From: Charina bottae
Taxonomy: Eukaryota; Chordata; Lepidosauria; Squamata; Charinaidae
DNA length: 64,000 bases
Direction of reading: 5' to 3'
Assembly: GCA_023362775.1 (NCBI GenBank)
Contig: JALMGJ010000003.1
Span: 179,277,725-179,341,724 of the forward strand
Below are positions 31,071-43,723 of this stretch, one piece after another. The first letter of the stretch is position 1. Every line of letters starts with the position of its first letter. The notes below the pieces were generated by a model. The model was not told the DNA's origin. It searched no databases and saw nothing but the letters and a program-made list of their open reading frames with translations. A program made the position numbers and the translations under genes.

Positions 31071-32483
31071 GAATACAGTCTGGGGTATGTAAATATTTGT
31101 TAACTGGTTAGCTAACAAAATGCATTCTTCTAAAGTCACAGTAAGGAAAATTAAGACTGTACATTTGTGAACATTGTGAACATCTGTTTACTATTTTACA
31201 GACTGAGTTTCTTGATTCTATATAGCATTTTACAACTACAATGAGATAATGGAACATCTCTCTCCAGATAAGAGAAACTATGTTCTTTTATCTTTAACAA
31301 AACAAAGACTTTACCAGGAAAAGATAAAAACCATTTCTTTCTCTTTGTAAAATACTGTACTTGAATGCAATAGTTTATTTTGAAATTATGCACAGATGTT
31401 ATGGGCAATGGGCAAGAAATATATTTCCAGAAATACTAAAGTGATGAATACACTGTGGGGATTTTTTTTTAGCAAACAGAATTATATCCTACAATTAGCA
31501 TACAAGTGTATGGTTAAGAATATTCTAGGATTCAGAAAGACCATTCCATAGAGGTTTGGAAGGAAGAAAAATGGAATTAGAAAAATTAAAATTTGGTTGA
31601 TTATGGAATATCTCACAATTTACTGTAAGCATGCATTGAGAAGTCTCATCACACATACTATCCAGTTATAGGGTATATATGTATGTGTGCACGCATGATG
31701 TTTTGAATAACTTCTTGCTGCATCGTATGCAACTAGGAAACAATACTGCTCTTTCTGGATTCAAGGCCATCAAAAAGTGAAGCATCGAACTAATAACAGC
31801 TGACCCCACCCCCAAAATAGTCAAAGGCCTCTCTAAAATAGGGAAAAGCTGATCAAAATTGTGGTTATCTCTGGAAAGAGTGGTCAAAACCCTGGCTCTT
31901 AGGAATCAGGAAAAATCCTGGGCAGTTAACATATTCTGACCTATTTAGGCTCCTTGATTCTGTGGAAACAATGAAATTATTGCATAGATAGAACAACAGA
32001 GCCCAAAGACTTCAGACTATACTTACTTTGATGGTGATCTATATTTTTCTGCTCATAAACAAAACGCTAAGTGCTTAAGGGATACTTAGATGCTAATCCT
32101 CACAGGACGTTGAAGGAACCCTGAGCAGTCTAATGTGATTAGGGAACAAATTTTGTCTATAAAATCACATCTGTTTTAACTTATACCCATATATACAGTG
32201 GTATCAATGGTTCCAACTGAAGTGTTTGCTTATCTGATGTTGATGGATACAGTTCAGCTTGTTCAGCATGAGCATGTAGACAAGGAAATTGGAAGGCTGA
32301 GATCAACCATGTGCTTTTTAATCAAATATGAATTTTTTTTTGGTTAACAATACCAGAAGAGAACCTACTATACTGATTATGGAGATCGTTAATATTTCTT
32401 AGATGTGAGCCTTTCATGGATTTCAGCACTGTTGATCATTAGCCAGTCCCTAACATTTTTTTCTGAGTGGTAGCTACAGGCTC
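31071..32483. other. No feature seen
   Basis: AT-rich sequence without recognised repeat or coding content. Confidence 0.65.
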
Positions 32484-32500
32484 CCCTGAATGAGATGTTT

Positions 32501-32854
32501 TTGTTTTTTTTAATAAAAATTTTATTAGGATTTTAAAATACATAGTTAAAAGTTAGAAACAGAAAAAGAAATAGAAATACAAAATATAGAAAAAGAAAAG
32601 AAAAAGTGTAGTAAAGTAAAAGTAAGAAAAATATATGAAAATTAGATAACTTCCAATCTATCTCTGGTCATGTAAATAAAAGAATCTGCCTTAAATGTTG
32701 GTTTTTCATACAATAGATAGAAATAATTCTTTGTCTAATATACTCTTTTATATTTAATCTACTCTTCAAAACCCCATGTAAGCTTTGCCCCTCCTGCATT
32801 TCGCAAATAACCCATCAATGGTTTCCACTCTTTGGGATATTGATAACTTGAGTT
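32501..32854 (-). mobile_element. 5'-truncated L1-like insertion with poly(A), antisense
   Basis: Flanked by perfect 17-bp duplications CCCTGAATGAGATGTTT (32484-32500, 32855-32871). The plus strand begins TTGTTTTTTTT (reverse of a poly(A) tail), then AATAAAAATTTTATTAGG. The far end reads on the minus strand as remnants like a L1 ORF2 C-terminus (PKEWKPLMGYL-type). Long duplications with poly(A) are the L1 hallmark. The L1 assignment of the body is tentative. Confidence 0.7.
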
Positions 32855-32871
32855 CCCTGAATGAGATGTTT

Positions 32872-33631
32872 AGAACCTTTACAATCTGGATTCAGGCCTA
32901 ATAGGGAATGGAAATGGTTGGGATCACCTTGGTTTATAACCTATATTATCAAAAACATCTTTTAATAGCATGAATCATGTGCTTTTCTGGCAATATAGCC
33001 TACATGGGCCTTGAAACACTTTTTTGAAATAGCTCCAGTCTTATATGGTTGAGTGTTTCTAAACAATAATCCCAAACAGTACTGTTCAGCTAGGTTCTTT
33101 CAGAGTTTAGTTTTGTTACCCGTGATATTTAGTATAGATGCGGAACCACTGGGAGAGATCATCTGGGTTTTTTTATATTAAATGACATCAATATGCAGAC
33201 AACCAGTTCTCATTTTTAACTCATGCCAAGGAGCCTACAGTGTTCCAGTACTTTTGCCTAGATCCTGTGCCAGACTGGACAATATTGTAAACAGTTGATG
33301 TTTAATCCTGACAAGAAAGAAATTCTATTAGTCAGACAAATACTAACTTGAGCATTCAAACTGTGTTCCTTTAATGACATGTTTTAATTTGAAGAGCCCC
33401 TAGGTGTCCAGCTGGAAGCTGTAGTTAAAGTTCATAAATCTAGTTATATATGCCATAGATTCAAGCCTAAATTTTGAAGAGAAGGCAGAATATGATTCTG
33501 TTACTCCCAATATTACAGAAGGAGTTGCAACCTGCTAGGCTTGCAGTTCTTGTGCTTAGATTTATAAACAGTTACTGTTTTCAGACAATTCTACAAACCA
33601 TGCAGTCCTGGTCTGCAATGACTGTTCAATC
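32872..33631. other. No clear feature
   Basis: About 760 bp; TTAGTATAGATGCGGAACCACTGGGAGAGATC near 33130 suggests a relic of the LINE RT (PLGEII). Too decayed to delimit. Confidence 0.5.
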
Positions 33632-33681
33632 TGTAAGCTATATAAGCTATGTAAGTTATATAAGCTATGTAAGCTATATAA
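33632..33681. repeat. Minisatellite of AAGCTATATAAGCTATGT units
   Basis: Alternating AGCTATATA and AGCTATGTA blocks. One unit is repeated at the far side of BovB (36904-36926). The BovB insertion split this array. Confidence 0.8.
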
Positions 33682-36600
33682 CTCCAGCAAAGGAGATCGT
33701 TACCTTGTCGTGGTGCTGGAGCTTGAGCACCTCAATGAAACCATGAGCTAAACCGTGAAGGGACACCCAAGACGGGAAGGTCGTGGCAGAGAGGTCAGAC
33801 TAAATACGATCCCTGGGGAAGGTAATGGCAACCCACCCCAGTATTCTTGCCATGAAAACTAAATGGATCAGTACAACCAAAGATATGTCGGTATACCATC
33901 GGAAGATGGGACTCCCAGGTCGGAAGATGGTCAAAATGCTACTGGGGAGGAACAGAGGATACGTTCAACTAGCCCCAGATGTGATGACGCAGCTAGCTCA
34001 AAGCCGAAAGGACGGCTAGCGGCCGACGGTGCTGGTGGTGAACGACGAATCCGATGTTCTAAAGATCAACACACCATAGGAACCTGGAATGTAAGATCTA
34101 TGAGCCAGGGCAAATTGGATGTGGTTATTGGTGAGATGTCAAGATTAAATATAGACATTTTAGGTGTCAGTGAACTGAAATGGACTGGGATGGGCCACTT
34201 CACATCAGATGACCACCAGATCTACTACTGTGGACAAGAGGACCACAGAAGAAATGGAGTAGCCTTCATAATTAATAATAAAGTGGCTAAAGCAGTGCTT
34301 GGATACAATCCAAAAAACGATAGAATGATCTCAATTCGAATTCAGGGTAAGCCATTTAACATCACAGTGATCCAAATATACGCCCCAACCACAGATGCTG
34401 AAGAAGCAGAAGTAGATCAGTTCTATGAGGATCTGCAGCACCTACTAGATAATACACCAAAAAGAGATGTTATTTTCATTACAGGAGACTGGAATGCTAA
34501 GGTGGGTAGTCAGACGACACCTGGAATTACAGGCAAGCATAGTCTGGGAGAACAAAATGAAGCAGGACATAGGCTGATAGAATTTTGCCAAGACAACAAA
34601 CTGTGCATAACAAACACTCTCTTCCAGCAACCTAAAAGACGACTTTATACATGGACTTCACCAGATGGTTGACACCGAAATCAGATTGACTACATCCTTT
34701 GCAGCCAAAGGTGGCGGACATCTATACAGTCGGTAAAAACAAGACCTGGAGCTGACTGTAGTTCAGATCACGAACTTCTTATTGCAAAATTTAGAATCGG
34801 ACTAAAGAGAATAGGGAAGACCCACAGATCTGTTAGATATGAGCTCACTAATATTCCTAAGGAATATGCAGTGGAGGTGAAGAATAGATTTAAGGGACTA
34901 GATTTAGTAGATAGGGTCCCAGAAGAACTATGGACAGAAGTTCGCAACATTGTTCAGGAGGCGGCAACAAAAAACGTCCCAAAGAAAAAGAAAACTAAGA
35001 AGGCAAGATGGCTGTCTGCTGAAACACTGGAAGTAGCCCAAGAAAGAAGGAAAGCAAAAGGCAACAGCGATAGGGGGAGATATGTCCAATTAAATGCAAA
35101 ATTCCAGAGGTTAGCCAGAAGAGATAAGGAATTATTTTTAAACAAGCAATGTGCGGAAGTGGAAGAAGACAATAGAATAGGAAGGACAAGAGACCTCTTC
35201 CAGAAAATTAGAAACATCGGAGGTAAATTCCAGGCAAAAATGGGTATGATCAAAAACAAAGATGGCAAGGACCTAACAGAAGCAGAAGAGATCAAGAAAA
35301 GGTGGCAAGAATATACGAAAGATCTGTATAGGAAGGATAATAATATTGGAGATAGCTTTGACGGTGTGGTCAGTGAGTTAGAGCCAGACATCCTGAAGAG
35401 TGAGGTTGAATGGGCCTTAAGAAGCATTGCTAATAACAAGGCAGCAGGAGACGACGGTATCCCAGCTGAACTGTTTAAAATCTTGCAACATGATGCTGTC
35501 AAGGTGATGCATGCCATATGCCAGCAAATTTGGAAAACACAAGAATGGCCATCAGATTGGAAAAAATCAACTTATATCCCCATACCAAAAAAGGGAAGCA
35601 CTAAAGAATGTTCAAATTATCGAACAGTGGCACTTATTTCACATGCCAGTAAGGTAATGCTCAAGATCTTGCAAGGTAGACTCCAGCAATTCATGGAGCG
35701 AGAATTGCCAGATGTACAAGCTGGGTTTAGAAAAGGCAGAGGAACTAGAGACCAAATTGCCAATATCCGCTGGATAATGGAGAAAGCCAGGGAATTTCAG
35801 AAAAACATCTATTTCTGTTTTATTGACTATTCTAAAGCCTTTGACTGTGTGGATCATAACAAATTGTGGCAAGTTCTTGGTGGTATGGGGATACCAAGTC
35901 ATCTTGTCTGCCTCCTGAGGAATCTGTATAACGACCAAGTAGCAACGGTAAGAACAGAGCACGGAACAACGGACTGGTTTAAAATTGGGAAAGGAGTACG
36001 GCAGGGTTGTATACTCTCACCCTACCTATTCAACCTGTACGCAGAACACATCATGCGACATGCTGGGCTTGAGGAATCCAAGGCTGGAGTTAAAATCGCT
36101 GGAAGAAACATTAACAATCTCAGATACGCAGATGGTACCACTTTGATGGCTGAAAGCGAGGAGGAGTTGAGGAGCCTTATGACGAAGGTGAAAGAAGAAA
36201 GTGCAAAAGCTGGGTTGCAGCTAAACCTCAAAAAAACCAAGATTATGGCAACGAGCTTGATTGATGACTGGCAAATAGAGGGAGAAAAAGTGGAGGCAGT
36301 GACAGACTTTGTATTTCTAGGCGCAAAGATTACTGCAGACGCTGACTGCAGCCAGGAAATCAGAAGACGTCTACTTCTTGGGAGGAGAGCAATGGCAAAT
36401 CTTGATAAAATAGTTAAGAGCAGAGACATCACACTGACAACAAAGGTCCGCATAGTTAAAGCAATGGTATTCCCCGTAGTAACCTATGGCTGCGAGAGCT
36501 GGACCATAAGGAAGGCTGAGCGAAGGAAGATAGATGCTTTTGAACTGTGGTGTTGGAGGAAAATTCTGAGAGTGCCTTGGACTGCAAGAAGATCAAACCA

Positions 36601-36903
36601 GTCCATACTCCAGGAAATAAAGCCAGACTGCTCACTTGAGGGAATGATATTAAAGGCAAAACTGAAGTACTTTGGCCACATAATGAGAAGACAGGATACC
36701 CTGGAGAAGAAGCTGATGCTAGGGAAAGTGGAAGTCAAAAGGAAGAGGGGCCGACCAAGGGCAAGATGGATGGATGGTATTCTGGAGGTGACGGACTCAA
36801 CCATTGGGGAGCTGGGGATGGTGACGGCCGACAGAAAGCTCTGGCGTGGACTGGTCCATGAAGTCACGAAGAGTCGGAAACGACTGAACGAATAAACAAC
36901 AAA
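33682..36903 (+). mobile_element. BovB (RTE-clade) LINE, near full length
   Basis: A 3.2 kb element between an 11-bp duplication AAGCTATATAA (33671-33681 and 36904-36914). The duplication lies in a local minisatellite, so part of the match may pre-date insertion. The 5' UTR includes GGTAATGGCAACCCACCCC, typical of BovB. One long frame encodes endonuclease and RT, and the 3' end is ACTGAACGAATAAACAACAAAA. RTE-clade elements of this kind supply the 3' recognition sequence of Sauria SINEs. Confidence 0.93.
33863..36895 (+). pseudogene. BovB endonuclease-reverse transcriptase, one stop codon, RT active-site mutation
   Basis: A 1010-codon frame interrupted only by TGA at 34670-34672 (codon 270); the frame continues directly in phase. 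The N-terminal apurinic-type endonuclease is complete: TWNVRSM (about 74-80), GVSELKW with its catalytic Glu, FITGDWNAKVG, and SDHELLIA after the stop. RT follows: PIPKKGS, FIDYSKAFDCVDH (motif A), GVRQGCILSPYLFNLYAE (motif B). Motif C reads LRYADGTTL instead of YADD: GGT at 36134-36136 replaces the second catalytic Asp. The C-terminus has CESWTIRK, LKYFGHIMRR and KRGRPRARWMDGI, ending HEVTKSRKRLNE, as expected. Both the stop and the Asp-to-Gly change would abolish activity. The start at 33863 is the first plausible Met. Confidence 0.93.
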
Positions 36904-37067
36904 AAGCTATATAAGCTATGTAAGTTCAGATATAATGGCTATACGTATACAATTCAGGAACAAGTAAGAATATGATTTGGGGAATCCTCTAAATGAAGCT
37001 GTAGTGTAATATTATCATTCAGAAACAAAATAAACTCATATGCCCAAAGGTTTATAAACAATAACTG

Positions 37068-37560
37068 GAGAACCAGTATGGTACAATGGTTAAGGTATTG
37101 GTCTAGGTCATAGCTTTCCAAACTGTGTGTCGCGACACAATACTGTGTCGCCTGCGGGGCCCAGGTGTGTCGCGTCAAAACCCAGAAGCGCTGATGGCGC
37201 GCCGCCGTGGCCATCAGCGCTTCCGGGTTTTTGCATGGCACACCAGGACACCACTGCCGCCACCGGTGCGGCGCGCGAAAATCCAAAAGCGTGGTGGCAG
37301 TGCTTCCAGGTTTTTGTGCGCCACCACCGCTGCAGCGCTTCCGGTTTTTGCACGCCGAAGCGACAGCACTTCCTGGTTTTCTTGCGCACCGCCATTGTTG
37401 TGTTGCCATGAGAAAAGTTTGGAAAGCCCTGGTCTAGGTCCATAATTTCTCTCAGCCCAACCTACCTCAACAGACTGCTGTTGGGATAAAAATGAAAGGA
37501 GATTCCCATGTAACTATCTTTAGTTCCTGGAGGATGTAAACCTAACAAACCAACGAACCA
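37068..37560 (+). mobile_element. MIR/CORE-like SINE split by a hAT element
   Basis: Head GAGAACCAGTATGGTACAATGGTTAAGGTATTGGTCTAGG before 37108; continues GTCTAGGTCCATAATTTCTC at 37432, then TCTCAGCCCAACCTACCTCAACAG and the 3' end TGTAAACCTAACAAACC. Second case of a T1 hAT in the tRNA-derived head of this SINE family. Confidence 0.82.
37109..37431 (+). mobile_element. Nonautonomous hAT, family T1
   Basis: A 323-bp element: CATAGCTTTCCAAACTGTG (left, one substitution after CA) and AAAAGTTTGGAAAGCCCTG (right). Perfect 8-bp duplications GTCTAGGT (37101-37108, 37432-37439). The interior is GC-rich with repeated GCGCTTCCGG motifs. It shares GTGTGTCGCGACACAATACTGTGTCGCCTG with 30416. No coding content. 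Confidence 0.92.
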
Positions 37561-40500
37561 TGCCTAAAATATTAACAATCCTGCACATTGCCTTGTGCTA
37601 GTTTTCCTGTGGCAGCCTAATACAGAAGGTTTGGTGCACTGGGTATGCTTATCTATCTTTCAAAGTACAGAATATTTCTGTGTTTCTTCCTATGGACCTC
37701 AGCTTTTCTTTTCTGCACCCTTTCTAAACAGCTACTTTAAATATTCATGCAAGAATTACAGTTAGGGTCAGGATAAGCACTGTTGTACAACAAACGCAAG
37801 CCAAATTAGATGTGAGAGGAAAGCCAGTTACAGGTGTCTTCTCGTGGGAGAAGGCATTACAAGCAGCAATGTGATACCTGAAGTTATTTTCCTGACAAGT
37901 CACTGATTAAAATTGCAACAGCTCTCAACAAAGGAAAAAGACATTGAGAAATCTGGTTTGAATTTTCCACATAGTCCAATTGGACGTACAGACATTAGAC
38001 TGGCAGGACACCATCTGTCTTGAATAACTCACATAGCTCTCTCTAATGTTCTGACACAGTTTCTTCTCTGATATTGCTTCAGTCTCGTCACAAAAATCAG
38101 GATTTTACTTTTGATTAAACAAGAATAAAGACATGAACAGATTCATAATATGATACACTATGCATACTATGTAATAATGTATAGAACAAAAATGGAACAG
38201 AAAATCTATACTTCTTAAACTGCATTTGAATTTTAACACATCTATAGTGTCAAACACAATAAATCATGCAAAAAAAAATAACTTTTTAATGCAGTTGTGT
38301 ATTTGAATAGCCTGATGAATAAATTTGGATACCAGCTCCTTGGAACTAATAAGGCAATAGTAAGAATAAAGGTAAACTTTAATTCACCACTAACCATTTG
38401 GGGCCAAATTAGGTGGTACGGTACGAGTTTAACACAAAAGATTGTGTGAGCAAGCAGTACAAAACTCATCCTGCCGGTGACTTCTCTCCTTAGAGCTTCT
38501 CCCCACCAAGTATTTCAAATAAATTCTGATAATGAAGCAATTCTGACTTAATGAAAAACACTTTCCACATACTATATAATTCCATGTCCTAGAATTATCG
38601 CCAACATATTTTTGTCCCTTAGTCGAAGAGCGAGGTATACACACCCCATCCTCTTGGTACTGTTTGTTAATATGCTGTCAGTTCTTACCCTCTCCATTTG
38701 AGTATGACAGAGGTTATGAAGCTAGAAATGTCAGTTCAGCTTCGTGCAGCAATTTAAGGGACAATTACTTCTTCAGCAGACATTGAAATTACAATTCTTC
38801 GGGCATCAAGTTAGCTGTGAATATTTTGGAGCACAGCAGATATTCTATTTTTATAGCAAAATCTTTAAATCAACCCACATTCCATCTTTTGCAAAATGTC
38901 TATTATTGGAATGCAGGCTTAACTGCCCAATATCTATCACTTACATCTCAGCCTATTTGATGCTCAGAGAAGCGGTACATTATCCCACTTCATGGTAGAG
39001 CTACATTTATCGAAGTATTTCTCAATGCAGGTAAAAGAAGTAGGAACAATGCTTTCAATTTTTTTAGAATACTATCACTCATATTTTATCCATCCAAATT
39101 ATGGATGAGAAAGATGAGCATAAACTGATCATAGGACATTAGAGCTATTTCTGTATTTTTGGCTTGAGTAAATTTTTGAGATTTTCAAAAAGAGTGATAT
39201 AAGTAGTTTAGAAAAACAAGAGGCAATGTATGAATTAGTATATGGATGTTGTAGAACCAAAGCTTCTTTGCAAGGACAGAAGGGTGTGGAGGGGTATAGT
39301 GAATGGTACTAACATGAATCAGATTTCTCTATATTTCCCTTTCTGCTACCCATGATTTTAACTTCTTTTACTTACTATTTCTTTTCTGTTCTTTGCATAA
39401 CATTTCCTATCCTGGAATTGGTAGTCTCATATACATGTGGCTCTTAGTAAACCGTTTCAAAAATGAGTCTTTCATCAAAGGAATAACATCTAAAACAAAA
39501 TGCCAAAGAGAACTGTTGTAGTAATTCTAACATGGCCTACACTTATTTAATAATGTGATCCAATGAAACTAACTCCAAGGTAAGTAAATATGAGCTTGCC
39601 TGAATATTTTACATAAACTTACAAAGAGAAAGACAACTAGCATTATTTTATAGATTTTGGCCATATAATCTATCAATTAGGCTAAAAATATTCAGTGCTA
39701 CATCTAAATCTTTAATGGAATATCATGCTCTAAAACATATTTAAAATTGTATTTTGAAAGAAAATAGAAAGGAATCAAGCCACAACATAATTAAAAAATT
39801 GAATGTATATTATAACATAAAGCTCAAAATGACAGTTATGACTTTTGATTTTACTAATGTCACAGCAATTCTGTTCATGTTTCCTTATATACTGTAAATC
39901 TTTAATCTGCAGATCACTGTTATCAAGATAATTCATTTCTAACATCTGCTGAATAAAGTTAAAGTTCATTTCTGAAAAATGGTAATTGCTTAACCCTCAT
40001 TTAACTTGCACTAAAAACAAATCAGGAGTTCAAAACTTTCAATCTTTCTAAATGTTGTTGTTATGCACAATAATAATTTAAAGTTAAAATTATTGTCATT
40101 ACTAAAATGTTGCTGCCATCCTTCCTTTTTTCATAAAAGGGTTTTTATGAAGATACTGATATAATCAGGTATATCCAATTTTCAGGGATGAACACATGTG
40201 GCGACAATATTTCCAGAGCAAATAATGTAGCTATTCTTAGCCTACTATCAAGTATGTTAAGTATTTTGGCAATGAAAAGCATTGCATACATAAAGCTGCA
40301 GGAACTACAGCAATACTTAAAATAGAACTATCAGCATTCATGAATGGTTTTCCATATAACTGATCCTATGAAGTTTAAGCAGTTTTAAATATGGATCTTC
40401 ATAATCCCATGAAGTGTTTTCTATTAAGAGACTTCTAAGAATTGTTGAGATGTGCAAACTTTGTGGTTAGATATGAAATCTGTTTTGCTTGTGAAATTAC

Positions 40501-41169
40501 ATGCATTTGGGCACAGTGCAAGATAGGGTGTCATAGACATACTTGAGTAACTGCTAGAGCATGAACTGGAGAAGCTTCTTTCCCTGGAGAATTATATTCC
40601 CCAAGAAGCCACCTTCTCTAGAGGCAACATGCCAGCAAGGTTAAAGCTGCAAACATACCTAACGGATTTAACATTTTCGCCTGGTCCACCTTTTTAAGCA
40701 CTCTAATCTAGTTTGAATTTCCCAGATTATCATGTAGATTGGAAAATGGTTATTTTTCATACTTTTCCAGATTTTGCAGTGTAGATCCTGGCTCAGATTT
40801 CTTAAAGAAATGTGTATATTAGAGGAAGATAAAACAATTTTGTTTGTATAATGTATACCCCATCTTTCAAGGCACTTACCAGAGTTTAACAAATAAAATT
40901 AAAGTAAAAATAATTTAAAGTATAGTACAATATATGGACACTAAAATGTGTATTAAAATAACTTGACGGTTACCAGACTTGCCTGGTAAAAGACAAATGT
41001 CTTCATTTCTAAATGCTGAGAAAATGAGGCCAAATACAACTCCTGAGGGGTATGTGTTTCTTAGCCCAGGAGCAAGCAGGAGAAAATACTTTTCTGCCTG
41101 CCAGAATGAGGGACCTCTAGCAGCAGAAGTATCATTAAAGGGCCTCTCCTGAAGATCAGACCAGCCAGA
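37561..41169. other. No feature seen
   Basis: About 3.6 kb of AT-rich DNA. Short frames show no family motif. No repeats beyond simple runs. Confidence 0.65.
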
Positions 41170-41214
41170 CAGTTTCACTGTGGAAGAGACTGTCCCTTAG
41201 GTGGTCAGACTCTA

Positions 41215-41447
41215 AGCCATTCAGAGCTAATCTGCTGCAGTGGTCAAGGAACTGGACTAGGACCAGTGAAACCCGGGTTCAAATCCCCCCTCAACCATGC
41301 AAGCGTATTGGGTGACTGGACCAGACACTTTCTCTCAGCTGAATCGGCCTCACAGAGTTAGTTTGGGAAAATCCTGGGAGAAGCAGCATTATGGGTTCCA
41401 TGTTAGGCTCCTAAAGGAAAGGCAGGACATGAATCTAACAAATAAAT
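41215..41447 (+). mobile_element. MIR/CORE-like SINE nested in the LINE
   Basis: CTGCAGTGGTCAAGGAACTGGACTAGG head, B box GGGTTCAAATCCCC, TTTCTCTCAGCTGAATCGGCCTCACAGAGTTAG CORE-like part, and 3' end GCAGGACATGAATCTAACAAATAAATTT. Confidence 0.82.
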
Positions 41448-42415
41448 TTAATTAAGACCAATACAAACACTTTTAATTGCTCACTGGGCAGTCCCTACAG
41501 ATCTTTCAGCACAAGTATTATACAATCCCTATACTTTGCATTGTTAGCAGCCTAGCTGCCGTTTTTTTGCACTGAATGCAACTTCTGGACACTTTCCAAT
41601 AATACAATCATATTTCAACAGAATATAATCAAAGTGTGGATAATAATCACCAAATCCAAGCAACTTAAAAAGGGTCACAGTAGCAAACTTGTAGGAGTAA
41701 TTGGGCAAAGGAAAGTCTCACCAAGCAGCCAGTAAATCCAGTGACAACTGAGGATTAAGAAGACTGAACTTGCTCTTTCATGAGGAGTGCAACTCTGTTC
41801 AAAACAATCCCAAGTCCAGATTCATATTTACAACATTTCATCTGAATTATTTTCATCCTTTTCTCCCTCATTCAGTGCTTTATTGAATTTAGAGTACTTG
41901 GAGCTCAATGGTAAAGAGCAAAATAGCTGACTATCATCAGGATAGGAGTCCCCACTCTAAAATTCCAGGTGATCCAAAGGTTTCATGAAGATGTGGAGCA
42001 GCAGAGAGAACAAAATGCAAACCTAGGGGGACAATGGCCTAAGTATCAGATAGCATTCCCCTAGTACCATCTTTGGACCATCTGAGCAAGAAAGATTAGC
42101 AGCACTGTAAAATAATGCCTGCAAAACCCAATGCCTTCAGGTGTTCCAGAAGTATACCATGATTGACCGTATGAAAAGCTGTTAAGAGTTCCAAGAAATT
42201 AACAGTGTCTGACTCCACCCACCACACACCCCGTTTCTGGCACTGTCATCCACCAAGGCATCCAAAGCAGGGCTGGTACCATATCCCAGTGGAAATTCAG
42301 AAAATCAAAACCATTAGAGTGTGGACTGCAAAGCCACCGCCTTCTCAATTACGTTTCCTAAAACTGACATGTTTGAAATTGTCCTATAATTGTACAGAAC
42401 TCTTAGGTCTAATTA

Positions 42416-42753
42416 AGGGCGTGGTGGCTCAGCGGGTAAGATGCCAGGCTTGTAGATTGGAAGATCGCAAGTTCGGAGGTTCGAATCCCTAGCCCCGCGT
42501 GACGGAGTGAGCTCCCGCACTAGCTCCAGCTCTTGCCAACCTAGCAATTCGAAAGCATGCAAATGCAAGTAGATGAATAGGTACCACTTCGGTGGGTAGG
42601 TAACAGCATTCCGCACGTGTCATGCAGCCACATGACCGTGGAAGCATCTTTGGACAACGCTGGCTCTTCGGCTAACAAACGGAGATGAGCAACGGCCCCT
42701 AGAGTCAGACACGACTGCACAAATGTGCGGGGGGAACCTTTACCTTTTTTACC
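42416..42753 (+). mobile_element. Sauria-type SINE, full length, nested in the LINE
   Basis: Perfect 12-bp duplications TAGGTCTAATTA (42404-42415, 42754-42765). Complete tRNA-like head: GGGCGTGGTGGCTCAGCGGG with A box, and B box GGTTCGAATCCC. Body, BovB-like 3' block GAGTCAGACACGACTGC, and tail CCTTTACCTTTTTTACC. One of the two full-length copies in the window. Confidence 0.95.
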
Positions 42754-43360
42754 TAGGTCTAATTACTGTCTCCTTTAGGCAGAGAGGAAAACATCCCACC
42801 TGCAAGGAGTTCCCTTAACCAGTGGGAAGCTCCTGTGCTACTCAATTTAATCTAGCAAGAGATTAAAGTCAAACTCAAGTAAGCATAAGATAAGTTTAAG
42901 GACATAAACTTATTTTTACTTTTTTTGGAATAAACAGCAAAAGGGTGATTAGAATGTTGATTTTGGAAAGTTATAAATGGACTAAGGGTCCAGATGAATT
43001 TGAAATAAGATTTTGAAATTAATCATAAGAATCCTTCTTGTGGGAAAATGCTCTTGTTTTGAATTCTTAAAAAAAAATGAATTCTTCAATTCAAGTCTTC
43101 AGACTGGGCACATTCAGACTCAATCTGATTGATCACTGGTGTTCTTCCACTTGTGCTCCACCTGACATCCCATCCCCATCATCACTCTCAGCTCCCTCCA
43201 TAGGAAACCAAAGTTCTGATATAGTTTTGAGACAGGAAAGAGGGTACTTGGGAGCAATAAGGTCAATTGCCCAGTCATCCCTGTCTTCAACAGATCAGCC
43301 AGGGCATTAGCAGTATCACTGGCATATAATATAGGAAATATATAGAAAGCCAAATCCAAA

Positions 43361-43723
43361 AATGCTAGAGAATTCCTGGAAGCTTGGCACTCAGACAAAG
43401 CAGCCATCAACAGACACATAGAGGTAAACAACATTTACATACCATTCATAAGAGACAATAGAAAAGCCAGAAGACCAGAACACCTCCTTGCCAGCAATCA
43501 ACAACCAGATAGGCAAAGATTAACACCAAGATTAGCACCAGAGGGGCAATCAAATAACACAATAGACCCTAATCAAGGAACTATTAGCTCAGTCAATCAA
43601 CCAAGCAGCAAACAACAGCCCAATCAAGGTACTACCAAGGAGAGTACAACACCCCCACCAACACAGGCAGGACAAGCCAGGGTATATAAACAGAGAGCAA
43701 GTCCCACTCCCTTTTCGCACTGA
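43361..43723 (+). pseudogene. PLE protein C-terminal fragment
   Basis: 120 codons open to TGA at 43721-43723: AREFLEAWHSDKAAINRHIEV, YIPFIRDNRKARRPEH, then a Gln/Asn/Pro-rich tail (QPSSKQQPNQGTTKESTTPP). REFLEAWHS is the segment just after the GIY-YIG domain in Penelope-like proteins. The nuclease itself is lost by truncation. No in-frame start near the 5' end. The stop codon lies inside the hammerhead-like core. Confidence 0.7.

Noticed and set aside
42416..42500. tRNA gene at SINE heads (also 47948, 17669, 30398)
   Set aside because: A and B boxes are present, but the sequence continues into the SINE body and no cloverleaf-complete tRNA with a proper 3' end is formed.
43120..43434. Minus-strand frame of 104 codons
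   Set aside because: It runs across the junction between an old LINE and a PLE, so it is a chimera of two repeats.
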